DNA of 46,920 bases from an uncultured SAR116 cluster alpha proteobacterium (GTDB taxonomy: Bacteria; Pseudomonadota; Alphaproteobacteria; Puniceispirillales; Marisalimonadaceae), in the NCBI GenBank assembly GCA_902543145.1, contig CACBXG010000003.1, positions 155,088 to 202,007 of the forward strand, written 5' to 3'. Made by a program: the position numbers and the translations under genes. The notes beneath the pieces were generated by a model. It was not told the DNA's origin. It ran no database searches and was given only the letters and a program-made list of their open reading frames with translations. Shown piece by piece: positions 33,088 through 41,809 of the stretch (its first letter is position 1; each line of letters begins with the position of its first letter).

Positions 33088-33840
33088 TTATTTCAATTTA
33101 ATTAGTAGATCTGCAGTACGTCTCTGGTTTGCTACAACACGTTCGCGATCTGCTTGTATGCGTTCACGTCGTTTAGCAATGTCATCACCAAGTTCTAATA
33201 TGCCTTTTGTGTCGTTCTCGACACGATTTACCAAATCATTAGCGTCTTTCTCTGCTATATTTGCTCTTTCTAGTAGTTTGTCTAATCGCTCGGTATTAGA
33301 TTTTACAAATTGTGCATTTGCATTTGAAGTTGCCTTTCTCATTTGCTTAGCAATAGATCCATCAGCCCAGTCAGCATTTTCAGAAATCATGGTATCACCT
33401 TGTTCAACCACTGATTCATTTGCTTCAGTAATCAAACTGTTAACAGACTGCAACATCTGATTTACTTCAATCATTTTTGTAGCAATGTCGCGCAGAGTAT
33501 CATTGAGGTCAGTACGGTTTTCAAGTTGTTCAATCCTAACTTGATTTGACATTCTAACCTTGAAATTATTTTGAACATCAGATGAAGGTTCTAGTGCTTC
33601 AAGCATTGCCATTCGACAGCCATACAGATCATTGACATTGTCAATTGCTATTGATCTATTACCCATAAAAGCAGAAGTAAAGTTTCTTTGTAGCAACGAA
33701 CGATTTTCTTCAATATCAGCCAGTAAAAGCATGAGTTCAGCGTATGTCGTAGACACTTCTGCATCCAGCTCAAAAATCCTACGTCTGTTCTTACGAATAT
33801 TTGTTTTATTTTCAGATATTAAATCAGTTTTTTTTGCCAT
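33088..33840 (-). CDS. Coiled-coil protein of the DUF1538/P-II operon
   Basis: 250 residues, hydrophilic and almost wholly helical, with several heptad-like stretches (about 5-50, 95-150 and 175-245) and many charged residues; no signal peptide or membrane segment. A conserved-looking middle is 'GNRSIAIDNVNDLYGCRMAMLEAL'-like (split by polar turns). It starts four bases after the second P-II-like gene and closes the operon. I do not recognise a family. A structural or adaptor role with the transporter and its P-II-like regulators is an inference. Its G+C is clearly above the flanks. Confidence 0.65.
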   Translation of the reverse strand: MAKKTDLISENKTNIRKNRRRIFELDAEVSTTYAELMLLLADIEENRSLLQRNFTSAFMGNRSIAIDNVNDLYGCRMAMLEALEPSSDVQNNFKVRMSNQVRIEQLENRTDLNDTLRDIATKMIEVNQMLQSVNSLITEANESVVEQGDTMISENADWADGSIAKQMRKATSNANAQFVKSNTERLDKLLERANIAEKDANDLVNRVENDTKGILELGDDIAKRRERIQADRERVVANQRRTADLLIKLK

Positions 33841-33844
33841 GGTT

Positions 33845-34237
33845 TCACCTATAATTCTGTATTTCCTCTAACTCTGTGTGATCATCATCCTGAAGTTCAT
33901 GTGTAGTGGATTTCTTTAGTTTGTTCATATAGATTATCCCTTTATTCGGCTCTGATAAGTCACAGAAGCGATAAATAAAATCAAATATATTCTCAGCTTG
34001 GTCAGCTGTTACTACAACATGGAATTGTTCTACATCAAAAGAACCTGAAACACCTGCAACAGTTTTTTGCCCGATCATTGTGCCAGCCACGTTATAAAAG
34101 TAAACTTCATTTATATTACGTTTCATTAGCTCAGGGATTAACTTGTCTGTCCCACCTTCATACAATATACCTGAAATTAACCAAGTGTAATCAAGATAGT
34201 TAACCCTAGGATCTGTTTTTATTTCAGGAAAAACCAT
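33845..34237 (-). CDS. Second P-II-like regulatory protein
   Basis: 130 residues. The core shows a beta-alpha-beta repeat as in P-II-like proteins: 'YTWLISGILYEG', helix 'GTDKLIPELMKRNI', 'EVYFYNVAGTMIG' leading into a T-loop-like turn, then 'QFHVVVTADQAENIFDFIYRF' and 'KGIIYMNKL'. The acidic C-terminal tail (TTHELQDDDHTELEE) is extra. It is weakly similar to the preceding P-II-like protein and begins one base after its stop. Classical nucleotide- and uridylylation-site residues are not evident. Confidence 0.6.
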   Translation of the reverse strand: MVFPEIKTDPRVNYLDYTWLISGILYEGGTDKLIPELMKRNINEVYFYNVAGTMIGQKTVAGVSGSFDVEQFHVVVTADQAENIFDFIYRFCDLSEPNKGIIYMNKLKKSTTHELQDDDHTELEEIQNYR

Positions 34238-34238
34238 C

Positions 34239-34598
34239 TTACGAACCTACATATTTAGATAAAATGGAAGGTGGAACGTAGGTGGCAGCCTGCATTAGAG
34301 GAGTGGCGTACATGAAGCCCATACCTGGCGTATCCAACTTTCCAGCTAAAAACATTCGTTCAAAAACTCTATCTACTTCATCACTTGAAACCATCACATT
34401 GACGACATCTCTTTCGGCATCTACAGCAACACCTAAAGCCCCTAATCTTTCGCGAATTCCAACACCCATTGCGCCATGCACGGTTGATCCTTGAATTCCT
34501 ACCTCCAGTAAAGCGTCAGTGATGATTTCCCCATAACCATGTTGAACAACTGCAGTAATTAGTGTTGCTTCAGTTAATGTGGTAAATGAACGTTTCAT
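34239..34598 (-). CDS. P-II family regulatory protein
   Basis: 119 residues with the layout of GlnB/GlnK-like proteins: first strand and helix 'ATLITAVVQHGYGEIITDALLEVG', a T-loop-like region with 'GSTVHGAMGVGIRERLG', then 'DVVNVMVSSDEVDRVFERMF' and a final 'GMGFMYATPL'. The uridylylated Tyr of GlnB is absent. P-II proteins are trimers that sense nucleotides and bind a target; here the target is very likely the DUF1538 membrane protein, whose gene overlaps this one by four bases (ATGA). Confidence 0.72.
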   Translation of the reverse strand: MKRSFTTLTEATLITAVVQHGYGEIITDALLEVGIQGSTVHGAMGVGIRERLGALGVAVDAERDVVNVMVSSDEVDRVFERMFLAGKLDTPGMGFMYATPLMQAATYVPPSILSKYVGS

Positions 34599-36385
34599 TT
34601 TGTTTCTCCTTCAAGAGTAAGCTCACGAGCAACGCGTCGCTCCTCACGTTTTACTTTAAATTGTACATAAATACCAAGTGTCAAAACTGCGACAATAGGG
34701 CAAATTGATGCCGCAGCCAAAATTCCAAATCCATCTGTTGAACCAAGCGCATTTCCAAATCCTAGACCCATCGCAAGCACTAATGGAACAGTTACAGGCC
34801 CAGTAGTCACACCTGCAGAGTCCCAACCAACATTGACGAATTCTTCAGTCGATAAAAGAGTTAATATCAATCCGAGGGTGTAGCCAGGTATTAAAATATA
34901 CATTATATGAAACCCATATATAAGCTTTAAAACACCTAGCATAATTCCAGTACCTACACCAAATGCGACAGCTATCATTAACATGGATTTTTTAAATGCA
35001 CCGTTTGTTAAATTTTGCACAGTCATCCCAAGGGCATTCAGAGCAGGCTCTGCAAGAGTGGCTGAAAGACCAAGAACCCAAGCAAACAAACCCGCAATCC
35101 CGACACCTACAGTCATGCTATAAAGCGGACTTGCTTTAATTGCATCAATTGATGTAAAAGCACCTGCAATCAATCCGCCCGATTGATCTCCGAGTTTCGC
35201 TAAACCGTAGGTTAAACCAACATTAAAAATACACATTCCAACGACTGCTAGTATAATTCCATAGTAGGTGATGAAGGCATTTTTCAACTTTTCTCGCAAA
35301 ATTACTAATAGCACCACTGCTAAGAATATCACCAATGGTACAATGGCTCGCACACCTAAAATCACTTCTGTCCAAGGGGTAACTTCATACCATTGTGGCT
35401 GAGAGGTTGCAGTCTGAGCGGCTAATTTTATTTCAGCTGCCTTTTCGATAATCAGTTCAGCAGGAACTGTGTAAGCAGTATAAAAGCTTAGTATCAAGAC
35501 GCCCATGATTGGGAATACTGATGCCAATGTCACAATACCAAACCCGGATAATGAAGAATCTGCACCTTTACCAGCTGCTGCAGCCACACCAATACCAAGT
35601 GCAAGGACTAATGGTACTGTTACTGGACCAGTTGTAACTGCCCCACAATCCCAAGCTAAACCAACAATTTTAGTTAATTCAGGGTCCATGAAAGCAATAA
35701 TACTCAAAATTAAAGTAGGGGTAACGCTCATAAAAATCATTGGCTTTAAGCTCCAGCCACGTAAGAACCTTACTGTCCCCAAAACAGCTGCTAAACCAAC
35801 GCCAAGTCCAACTAGTAAAACAGTTGCACCAGAACGATCATTTAGTAGTGTAAATAAATAAGGTGCTTGTTCTGGATTGACAATTGATCCAGCTACCTGT
35901 AGTGCGCCAATTGCTGGCTCGGCAAATGTTACACCTATCCCTAACAGAAATGCGATAAATAGTACGCCAGCCAATGGTAATTTACGAGGTAGAGTGTTAC
36001 CAATTATCTCACCGAAAGGCATAAGCCCAAGCTTCAGGCCCTCCATAAACATCATCAAGCCAATCATAACAGCAAATAATCCGCCTGCAATTATACTTGC
36101 GTCCATAACAGGTGTTTGAAGAACTAAATATTGGAAAAGTGCCAAATAAATTGCCAGTGGAACAACTGCACGTGCCTGATCAATAAATCGTGTGGACAAA
36201 TATGGTTGCAGAATTTTAAATATATCACCACCGCCCAATTTCATTTTTGGTACAGGTTGTGGATGTTCATTACCATGACGATCAAACAATGGTTCTGGCA
36301 TTAATTCTTGATATGGAATTTTTTGACTGTCGATTGACATTGCTTGTATGTAATCACCAAATCTTATGGTTTTGCGTCGTGCCAT
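34595..36385 (-). CDS. DUF1538 membrane protein with internal duplication, probable transporter or channel
   Basis: 596 residues: soluble N-terminus (1 to about 65), then about 12-14 membrane helices in two homologous halves, then a basic tail. The repeats share AEPA at 155-158 and 445-448, 'WDCGAV'/'WDSAGV' at 245 and 521, and the identical 12 residues TTGPVTVPLVLA at 251-262 and 527-538, followed by GFGI at 281 and 552. This matches DUF1538 (two copies). The paired glycine/proline-rich motifs could form the central pathway of a transporter. An AAGGAT Shine-Dalgarno precedes the ATG by 5 bases. First gene of the four-gene operon; substrate unknown. Confidence 0.8.
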   Translation of the reverse strand: MARRKTIRFGDYIQAMSIDSQKIPYQELMPEPLFDRHGNEHPQPVPKMKLGGGDIFKILQPYLSTRFIDQARAVVPLAIYLALFQYLVLQTPVMDASIIAGGLFAVMIGLMMFMEGLKLGLMPFGEIIGNTLPRKLPLAGVLFIAFLLGIGVTFAEPAIGALQVAGSIVNPEQAPYLFTLLNDRSGATVLLVGLGVGLAAVLGTVRFLRGWSLKPMIFMSVTPTLILSIIAFMDPELTKIVGLAWDCGAVTTGPVTVPLVLALGIGVAAAAGKGADSSLSGFGIVTLASVFPIMGVLILSFYTAYTVPAELIIEKAAEIKLAAQTATSQPQWYEVTPWTEVILGVRAIVPLVIFLAVVLLVILREKLKNAFITYYGIILAVVGMCIFNVGLTYGLAKLGDQSGGLIAGAFTSIDAIKASPLYSMTVGVGIAGLFAWVLGLSATLAEPALNALGMTVQNLTNGAFKKSMLMIAVAFGVGTGIMLGVLKLIYGFHIMYILIPGYTLGLILTLLSTEEFVNVGWDSAGVTTGPVTVPLVLAMGLGFGNALGSTDGFGILAAASICPIVAVLTLGIYVQFKVKREERRVARELTLEGETK

Positions 36386-36414
36386 AATTGATCCTTACAA
36401 TAAATTAATATGTA

Positions 36415-36443
36415 TAAATAACTGTAATAAATTACTAAATCAA
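36415..36443 (-). promoter_or_regulatory. Possible promoter of the DUF1538/P-II operon
   Basis: On the minus strand TTGATT (36443-36438) and TATTTA (36420-36415) are separated by 17 bases, giving a transcript start near 36408 and a leader of about 23 bases. In such A/T-rich DNA chance matches are common. The rest of the 170-base gap (36386-36556) shows no hairpin, repeat or extra reading frame. Confidence 0.35.
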
Positions 36444-36556
36444 TAAATTTTATTTCAGAATGTACAAATGTAAACTTTTAGTCTTATAAATTTTAAATAA
36501 ATGATTTTAAATTTTATAGCTATAAATCAATTAGTAACTTAAAGTTAAGATAGATG

Positions 36557-37330
36557 TTATGTTTTCCATTTGGGTTCTCTTTTTTCCAAAAAGGCTTTCA
36601 AACCTTCCTGAGCATCCGGGGTTGTTGCAGCATTACAAAAATCTTCAACTGCATTAGCAACACCTCTTCTGTAATCAAGATCATTAGTTCTTAAAAAGGC
36701 TGCTCTTCCTAAATTCATAGATATCGGTGATTTTTTTGATAAGTTCATTGCTATTTCATTAGCTTTTTCTCTAATTTCATTTGATAAAACTTTCCGACTA
36801 ATTAATCCTAACATAAGCGCTTCATCAGAGTAAAATGTTCTACCGCTAAATAATAAATCAAATGCTTTATATCTTCCGATAATTCTTGGAAGATGTGTGA
36901 AATGGATTGCAGGTAACAATCCTAAGTCAATTTCTGGATATCCAAATGAAGCTTTTTCTGATGCAATAATTATATCACATGATATAGCTAGAGTCATGCC
37001 TCCACCTCTTGCGGCTCCGTTAATTGATGCTATTGTAGGTTTTCCCATGTTATATTGAATATCCCAAAGATCTATGTAGAGGCGTTTTAAAAACTCTCTA
37101 ATTTCTAATCCTGACTTATTTATTAAAAGATTTAAATCTAGACCTGCAGAAAATATCCCTTTGACGTCACTTTCTAAAATAATAGCTCTTACCTCTTTAT
37201 CTTTAGAGGCAATTTTAAGTGTGTGTAAAATATCATCTAAAAAATCGATGCTAAACGCGTTGGAAGGATTACGTTTAAGTGTTATCCACGCAATGTAATC
37301 TATAACTTTATATTCAATCAATTTATCCAT
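36557..37330 (-). CDS. Enoyl-CoA hydratase/isomerase (crotonase) family protein
   Basis: 257-residue CoA-binding enzyme of the crotonase fold. The oxyanion-hole segments are 'IFSAGLDLN' and 'GAARGGGMTLAISCDI'. In true enoyl-CoA hydratases one catalytic Glu follows GGG(C)E; here that position is Thr. The second Glu is kept in 'YPEIDLGLLP'. One-Glu arrangements are found in delta3-delta2 enoyl-CoA isomerases, so isomerase or another crotonase reaction is more likely than hydratase. The gene stands alone, divergent from the predicted glycosyltransferase (145 bases between starts). Confidence 0.82.
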   Translation of the reverse strand: MDKLIEYKVIDYIAWITLKRNPSNAFSIDFLDDILHTLKIASKDKEVRAIILESDVKGIFSAGLDLNLLINKSGLEIREFLKRLYIDLWDIQYNMGKPTIASINGAARGGGMTLAISCDIIIASEKASFGYPEIDLGLLPAIHFTHLPRIIGRYKAFDLLFSGRTFYSDEALMLGLISRKVLSNEIREKANEIAMNLSKKSPISMNLGRAAFLRTNDLDYRRGVANAVEDFCNAATTPDAQEGLKAFLEKREPKWKT

Positions 37331-37475
37331 ATTGATATTTAAATTTAACTTTACCTAATTAATTGATTAAAATTTTGACAAAAATGAAATTTAAACTGCA
37401 AAAATAATTAACAAATAAAATTTATGATAATTTTATATATACATTAAGTTTATATTATTATTTATTTTTTTAAAC

Positions 37476-39308
37476 ATGCAACAATTAGATTACTTTGAAA
37501 AGATACTAAAAAACATTGTTTCTGATAAAGATTTATTAAATTTATCATTAAAAAATTCTAGTGATAGCTTTTCTAAGCTTTGTAGAGCTTTTATTATTAA
37601 GTTTTACAATGAAAATAAAGATTTCAATGAATCTATGTCTTTATTAAATTCTCTTAAGGATGAAACTTGCTTGAGGCTTTTTGATGAATTTTTTAATTCA
37701 CAATCACAAAATATTACATTTAATTACGATAGAAAATACAATGATCACATTTGGGATATTTTTTGTCCAGAGGCTCTTGAGTCTTATAATAAACCTGAAG
37801 AAATAAAGAATAAAATATTAAGAAAAAGAAAACTGACTAATCTCAAAGAGAGTAAAAATCACCTTACAAACCCAGCTAAAGAGATACTTTTTTTAAGCAA
37901 TGTTTTAATCACAACACCAATTGATTATTTTTCACCAAACATACCAATTGAAATTAAAGATGAATTACAAAAATTTAAGAATGTAAGACAAAACTATTGG
38001 TATGATCATCCAATACCTTTGGATGCAACAGTAAATGAAAATGAAATAATTTATGGATTAAAAAATCTTGATGAAGCAATTGCTTACGAAGCACAAAGGA
38101 ATAACCTAAAAATTTCAGATAAAATCAAACTAGTTCTATCTGTTTCCGTCACACATAATGGTCTGGAAAAAATTGCGCTAGAATATGTTAAATTAATTAT
38201 TAAGAAATCTTTAAATTTAAAATTTATTGAAGTCTATCTCTTTGATGAGGATATTTGTAATAAAATTTACTCAACAATATTTCAAAAAAATCACAAATTT
38301 AACAATTTATTAGGAGTCAATGGAAATTATGGTCGACATTACACCTTTTTAAAATACATCTTATTAATTTATAATAAGGTAATTAAATCAGATTTTAGAT
38401 ATAGTTTTAAGATTGATTTAGATCAAGTTTTTGATCAGAAGATGTTATTAAAAAATACTAGTTCTTCAATATTTGAAATTTTTAAAAATCAAAAATTTTG
38501 GGGAGGTACTGCAACTGATTTCGAAGGAAAAAAAGTTGATTTAGGCTTGCTGGCTGGAGCATTAGTAAATAAGAATGATATCTCCAAAGATTTGTTTACA
38601 CCAGACGTTCAAAGACCAAAGATAAACAATTTTGCATCTGATTTATCATCCAAAAGAATTTTTTGTCCTGAATGGCCACAATCATTGTCAACAGAAGCAG
38701 AATTAATGTACAAATCAAACGATATCCAAAGAATACATGTAACTGGTGGCACTACAGGAATAACATTAGAAAGTTTAAAAAAATGGGCTCCATTTACGCC
38801 TAGTTTTGTTAATAGAGCGGAAGATCAAGCTTTTGTTATTTCATCTATTAATAAAAACGAATATCTGAGTCATTGTCACGCCAAAAACTTGATCATGAGA
38901 CATGATAAACATGCATTTGCTCAAAAAAGTATAGAAATGTCCAAGTTTGGAAAAGAAATAGGAAATTTAGAAAGAATATTAGTATTTAGTAATTATTTTG
39001 AAGCGCATGAACTTGATTTTAAAATTTTAAAAGAACATTTCTGGCCATTTACATCAGTCTTTTCTACTGAGCATGCTGAATTCCTTGTAGGATTAATATT
39101 TTTAATTGATGGGTGTTTTAATGGTGAAGAATATGTTAGTTTAGGTGCAAAAAGGTTGTTGGATACTCAAAAATTTTGCAAAACAAAATTAAATGCTCAA
39201 TACAAAACTGAAAAACGATTTTGGCGAGAGTTTGTAGATCGATTAGAGTTATTTGATGATAAAAATCATGTGTTAAAATCAATAATAAATTCAACTAAAA
39301 TATTATGA
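37476..39308 (+). CDS. Large uncharacterised protein with a glycosyltransferase-like (GT-A) domain
   Basis: 610 soluble residues. The N-terminal 200 are unrecognised and helical. From about 225 the pattern recalls GT-A folds: strand 'KLVLSVSVTHNG', helix, then 'YSFKIDLDQVFD' with D314-L-D316 as a possible metal/nucleotide-sugar DxD, 'FWGGTATDF', and 'NRAEDQAF' (E449-D450), where an ED pair often gives the acceptor base, followed by 'MRHDKHAF' (His as late metal ligand). No membrane helix. It is a single gene between divergent and convergent neighbours, with no sugar-synthesis genes around. Alternative: the DxD is coincidental. Confidence 0.5.
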   Translation: MQQLDYFEKILKNIVSDKDLLNLSLKNSSDSFSKLCRAFIIKFYNENKDFNESMSLLNSLKDETCLRLFDEFFNSQSQNITFNYDRKYNDHIWDIFCPEALESYNKPEEIKNKILRKRKLTNLKESKNHLTNPAKEILFLSNVLITTPIDYFSPNIPIEIKDELQKFKNVRQNYWYDHPIPLDATVNENEIIYGLKNLDEAIAYEAQRNNLKISDKIKLVLSVSVTHNGLEKIALEYVKLIIKKSLNLKFIEVYLFDEDICNKIYSTIFQKNHKFNNLLGVNGNYGRHYTFLKYILLIYNKVIKSDFRYSFKIDLDQVFDQKMLLKNTSSSIFEIFKNQKFWGGTATDFEGKKVDLGLLAGALVNKNDISKDLFTPDVQRPKINNFASDLSSKRIFCPEWPQSLSTEAELMYKSNDIQRIHVTGGTTGITLESLKKWAPFTPSFVNRAEDQAFVISSINKNEYLSHCHAKNLIMRHDKHAFAQKSIEMSKFGKEIGNLERILVFSNYFEAHELDFKILKEHFWPFTSVFSTEHAEFLVGLIFLIDGCFNGEEYVSLGAKRLLDTQKFCKTKLNAQYKTEKRFWREFVDRLELFDDKNHVLKSIINSTKIL

Positions 39309-39333
39309 TTTATAATACTAGTTTAAATATACT

Positions 39334-40161
39334 TTAAATAGCAACATATTTATATCCACTTCCAAATTTATCTAAATATCCAAATTTTGGTTCTAGAATA
39401 TGGCCTCCCGAACAAATTATTCTATCATTACACACCATATCAAAAGCTTTTTTTCTTGATTTAAGTCCTTGCTCAACATCAATGTCAAATAGTACAGAAA
39501 TATTTGGGTCTGATAACTGTAAATTAGGTGTATGCAAAACATCGCCCATTTGAACAAAACTAATATTATCATCGTCTATTCTAAACCCACTATGCCCAGG
39601 TGTGTGTCCTGGAAGTGGTACAGGGAATACTCCAGAAATTATTTCTTGATTAGTTTTTATTGTTTTTACTTTTTCACCATAGGCTTTGATAACAGATTTG
39701 TTTAAATCAGCCATGTTTTTACCATTTACCTCAATATCTTCAAAATCATCCTTACTCCAAAAGTTTAATTCATCTTCTATAATGTTGACGGTTGCATTTG
39801 GAAAAATTGCCTTACCATCTTTGTTAATTGATCCTCCTACATGATCAGGATGTAAATGAGTAAAAAAGATGTCGGTTATATCTTCTGGTTTGACATTAGC
39901 TTTTGCAATTTCTTCATGAACAAATCCACAGGTTGGTCCAAATAAATCTCTACATCCTGAATCAACTAATAGAATTTTTTCATTTTTGAATATTAGATAA
40001 GCATTAATTTGACTGTTTGTGAGTTGATTATTTTCTTCAGAGAGTTTTTTAGTAGTTTCTTCATCTATATTAAGAAGTATTTCCTTAGGTAAAGTTAACT
40101 CTCCATCCTTAAGAGCAACTACTCTTGTTGAACCAACCATTAATTCTTGTAAATCTGACAT
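39334..40161 (-). CDS. MBL-fold metallohydrolase
   Basis: 275 residues of the metallo-beta-lactamase superfamily with the dinuclear zinc motif H102-x-H104-x-D106-H107 ('THLHPDHVGG'), a later His in 'PLPGHTPGHSG' and Asp in 'VQMGDVLH'. The domain layout resembles AHL-lactonase/methyl-parathion-hydrolase-like proteins without a signal peptide. The substrate cannot be deduced. It lies upstream of nothing related; convergent with the glycosyltransferase-like gene (25 bases apart). Confidence 0.82.
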   Translation of the reverse strand: MSDLQELMVGSTRVVALKDGELTLPKEILLNIDEETTKKLSEENNQLTNSQINAYLIFKNEKILLVDSGCRDLFGPTCGFVHEEIAKANVKPEDITDIFFTHLHPDHVGGSINKDGKAIFPNATVNIIEDELNFWSKDDFEDIEVNGKNMADLNKSVIKAYGEKVKTIKTNQEIISGVFPVPLPGHTPGHSGFRIDDDNISFVQMGDVLHTPNLQLSDPNISVLFDIDVEQGLKSRKKAFDMVCNDRIICSGGHILEPKFGYLDKFGSGYKYVAI

Positions 40162-40243
40162 GTTTTACCCCTATAAAATAGTCTACTATTAAATTTTAGA
40201 AAATAAAATTTTGTAATTCAATACAATTAATGAAAAAAATTTT

Positions 40244-41809
40244 TTACAAAAACTCTAATTTGAATTCACAAAGTTGTATCACTTCGCTAGTTGGTTTATC
40301 TTCTCTAAGCCTCTTAATTCTAGGAAATCTCAATGCAACTCCAGATTTATGTCTTGTGCTAGAGTTAACAGAGTCAAAAGCAACTTCAATAACGAAAGTT
40401 TTTTCTACTTCTCTTACAGGACCATATTTTTTAATCGTGTTGTTACGAACAAATTTATCTAAAATTTTTAATTCATTATCATTGAATCCAAAATATGCTT
40501 TCCCAATTGGTGAAAGTTGGTTTCCATCCCATAAACCAAAAGTAAAGTCAGAATAATATGAGCTTCTTTTGCCGTGACCTCTTACTGCATACATTAAAAT
40601 TGCATCAACAGTTTTAGGATCTTTTTTCCATTTATACCAATGTCCTTTTGGACGACCAGAAATATAAGGGCTAGACTTTCTTTTTATCATTAAGCCTTCA
40701 TGTTGTTCGTCGATGATTTCATTTTTTCTAATTGCAGTTAAATTCTTCCAACTATTAAAATTAATTATTTTTGATAAATCAAAAAATTCATTTTTGTTTT
40801 TATAATACCAATTCTCAAGTAAATTTCGTCTTTCTTCCCAATTTTTTTCTCTTAAATCATCATTGTTCAAATACAAAATATCATACAACTTTACAAAAGC
40901 AGGGAAGTCATCAATGTGCTTCAAACTTACTTTTTTTCTATTCAATCTTTGTTGTAGTGAATTAAAATTCATAGGAATATGATTTCTTCCTACTAATAAT
41001 TCTCCATCAAGTATAACCATATTTTTTTCAAGAGTTTTTATTTCAGGAAATGAAAGACTAATATCATCACCTGTACGAGAAAAAATTTTGACTTTAGTAT
41101 CATTTATAATAATTTGTACTCTTATCCCATCCCATTTCCACTCTGCAACAAAGTTATTGCAATTAAGATTTATAAAATCTTTATCTTCTAATGGATTGGC
41201 AAGCATCATAGGATTAAATGTATTTTTAAGATCAATCTCTGGGAAAGGACCTGAATCACATAACCATTTAAATAAATTTTCATATGGTGGGTCAATTCCG
41301 TGCCATATTTTTTCTATATCATCTAATTTTTTTTCTCCAAATTTAGCTAATGCGGTTTTAGCTAGTCTTGATGAAACACCTATTCGCAAACCACCGCTAA
41401 TTAATTTAATTAAGGCCCATCTTTCAGTCTCATTTGCAATGGAAAGAAAGCTATGAATTTTTCTTGTTAATTCATTTTTATTAATATTTTTTAAAATACT
41501 TATCATTTTTGAAATTTGAGGAAGATTACCATTTTCTTTATTAGGCCAGATTAAAGAAATAGTCTCCGCTAGATCTCCAACATAATCGTATGATAACGCA
41601 AATAACTCTTCATCTACGGTTTCTCGAACTATCTCTTTTATTTTAGAAATTGGAATATTTTTTATTTCTAGACTGTTAGTAATAATAGCAAGAGTAAAAC
41701 CTCTATCTGGATCAGGAGCATTTTTAAAATAATCACATAAAACATCAACTTTTCTATTTCTAGATGAAGTTAACAATAATTTATTAATTAATTCACTAAA
41801 ACTTCTCAC
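40244..41809 (-). CDS. ATP-dependent DNA ligase (ligase-associated cluster)
   Basis: 521 residues. N-terminal DNA-binding domain with 'LIKLISGGLRIGVSS', then the nucleotidyltransferase domain with adenylated lysine K225 in motif I ('EWKWDGIR'), motif III 'VILDGELLVG', motif IV 'EGLMIKRKSSPY', motif V 'WYKWKKDPKTVD', and a C-terminal OB domain. This is the large bacterial LigB/C-type enzyme that occurs with the exonuclease, helicase and phosphoesterase also found here, a set presumed to act in DNA repair. It overlaps the exonuclease gene by four bases. Confidence 0.9.
   Translation of the reverse strand: MRSFSELINKLLLTSSRNRKVDVLCDYFKNAPDPDRGFTLAIITNSLEIKNIPISKIKEIVRETVDEELFALSYDYVGDLAETISLIWPNKENGNLPQISKMISILKNINKNELTRKIHSFLSIANETERWALIKLISGGLRIGVSSRLAKTALAKFGEKKLDDIEKIWHGIDPPYENLFKWLCDSGPFPEIDLKNTFNPMMLANPLEDKDFINLNCNNFVAEWKWDGIRVQIIINDTKVKIFSRTGDDISLSFPEIKTLEKNMVILDGELLVGRNHIPMNFNSLQQRLNRKKVSLKHIDDFPAFVKLYDILYLNNDDLREKNWEERRNLLENWYYKNKNEFFDLSKIINFNSWKNLTAIRKNEIIDEQHEGLMIKRKSSPYISGRPKGHWYKWKKDPKTVDAILMYAVRGHGKRSSYYSDFTFGLWDGNQLSPIGKAYFGFNDNELKILDKFVRNNTIKKYGPVREVEKTFVIEVAFDSVNSSTRHKSGVALRFPRIKRLREDKPTSEVIQLCEFKLEFL

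Noticed and set aside
37375-37403. Promoter for the glycosyltransferase-like gene starting with a perfect TTGACA (37375-37380)
   Set aside because: No acceptable -10 hexamer occurs 16-18 bases downstream, so the TTGACA is probably fortuitous.
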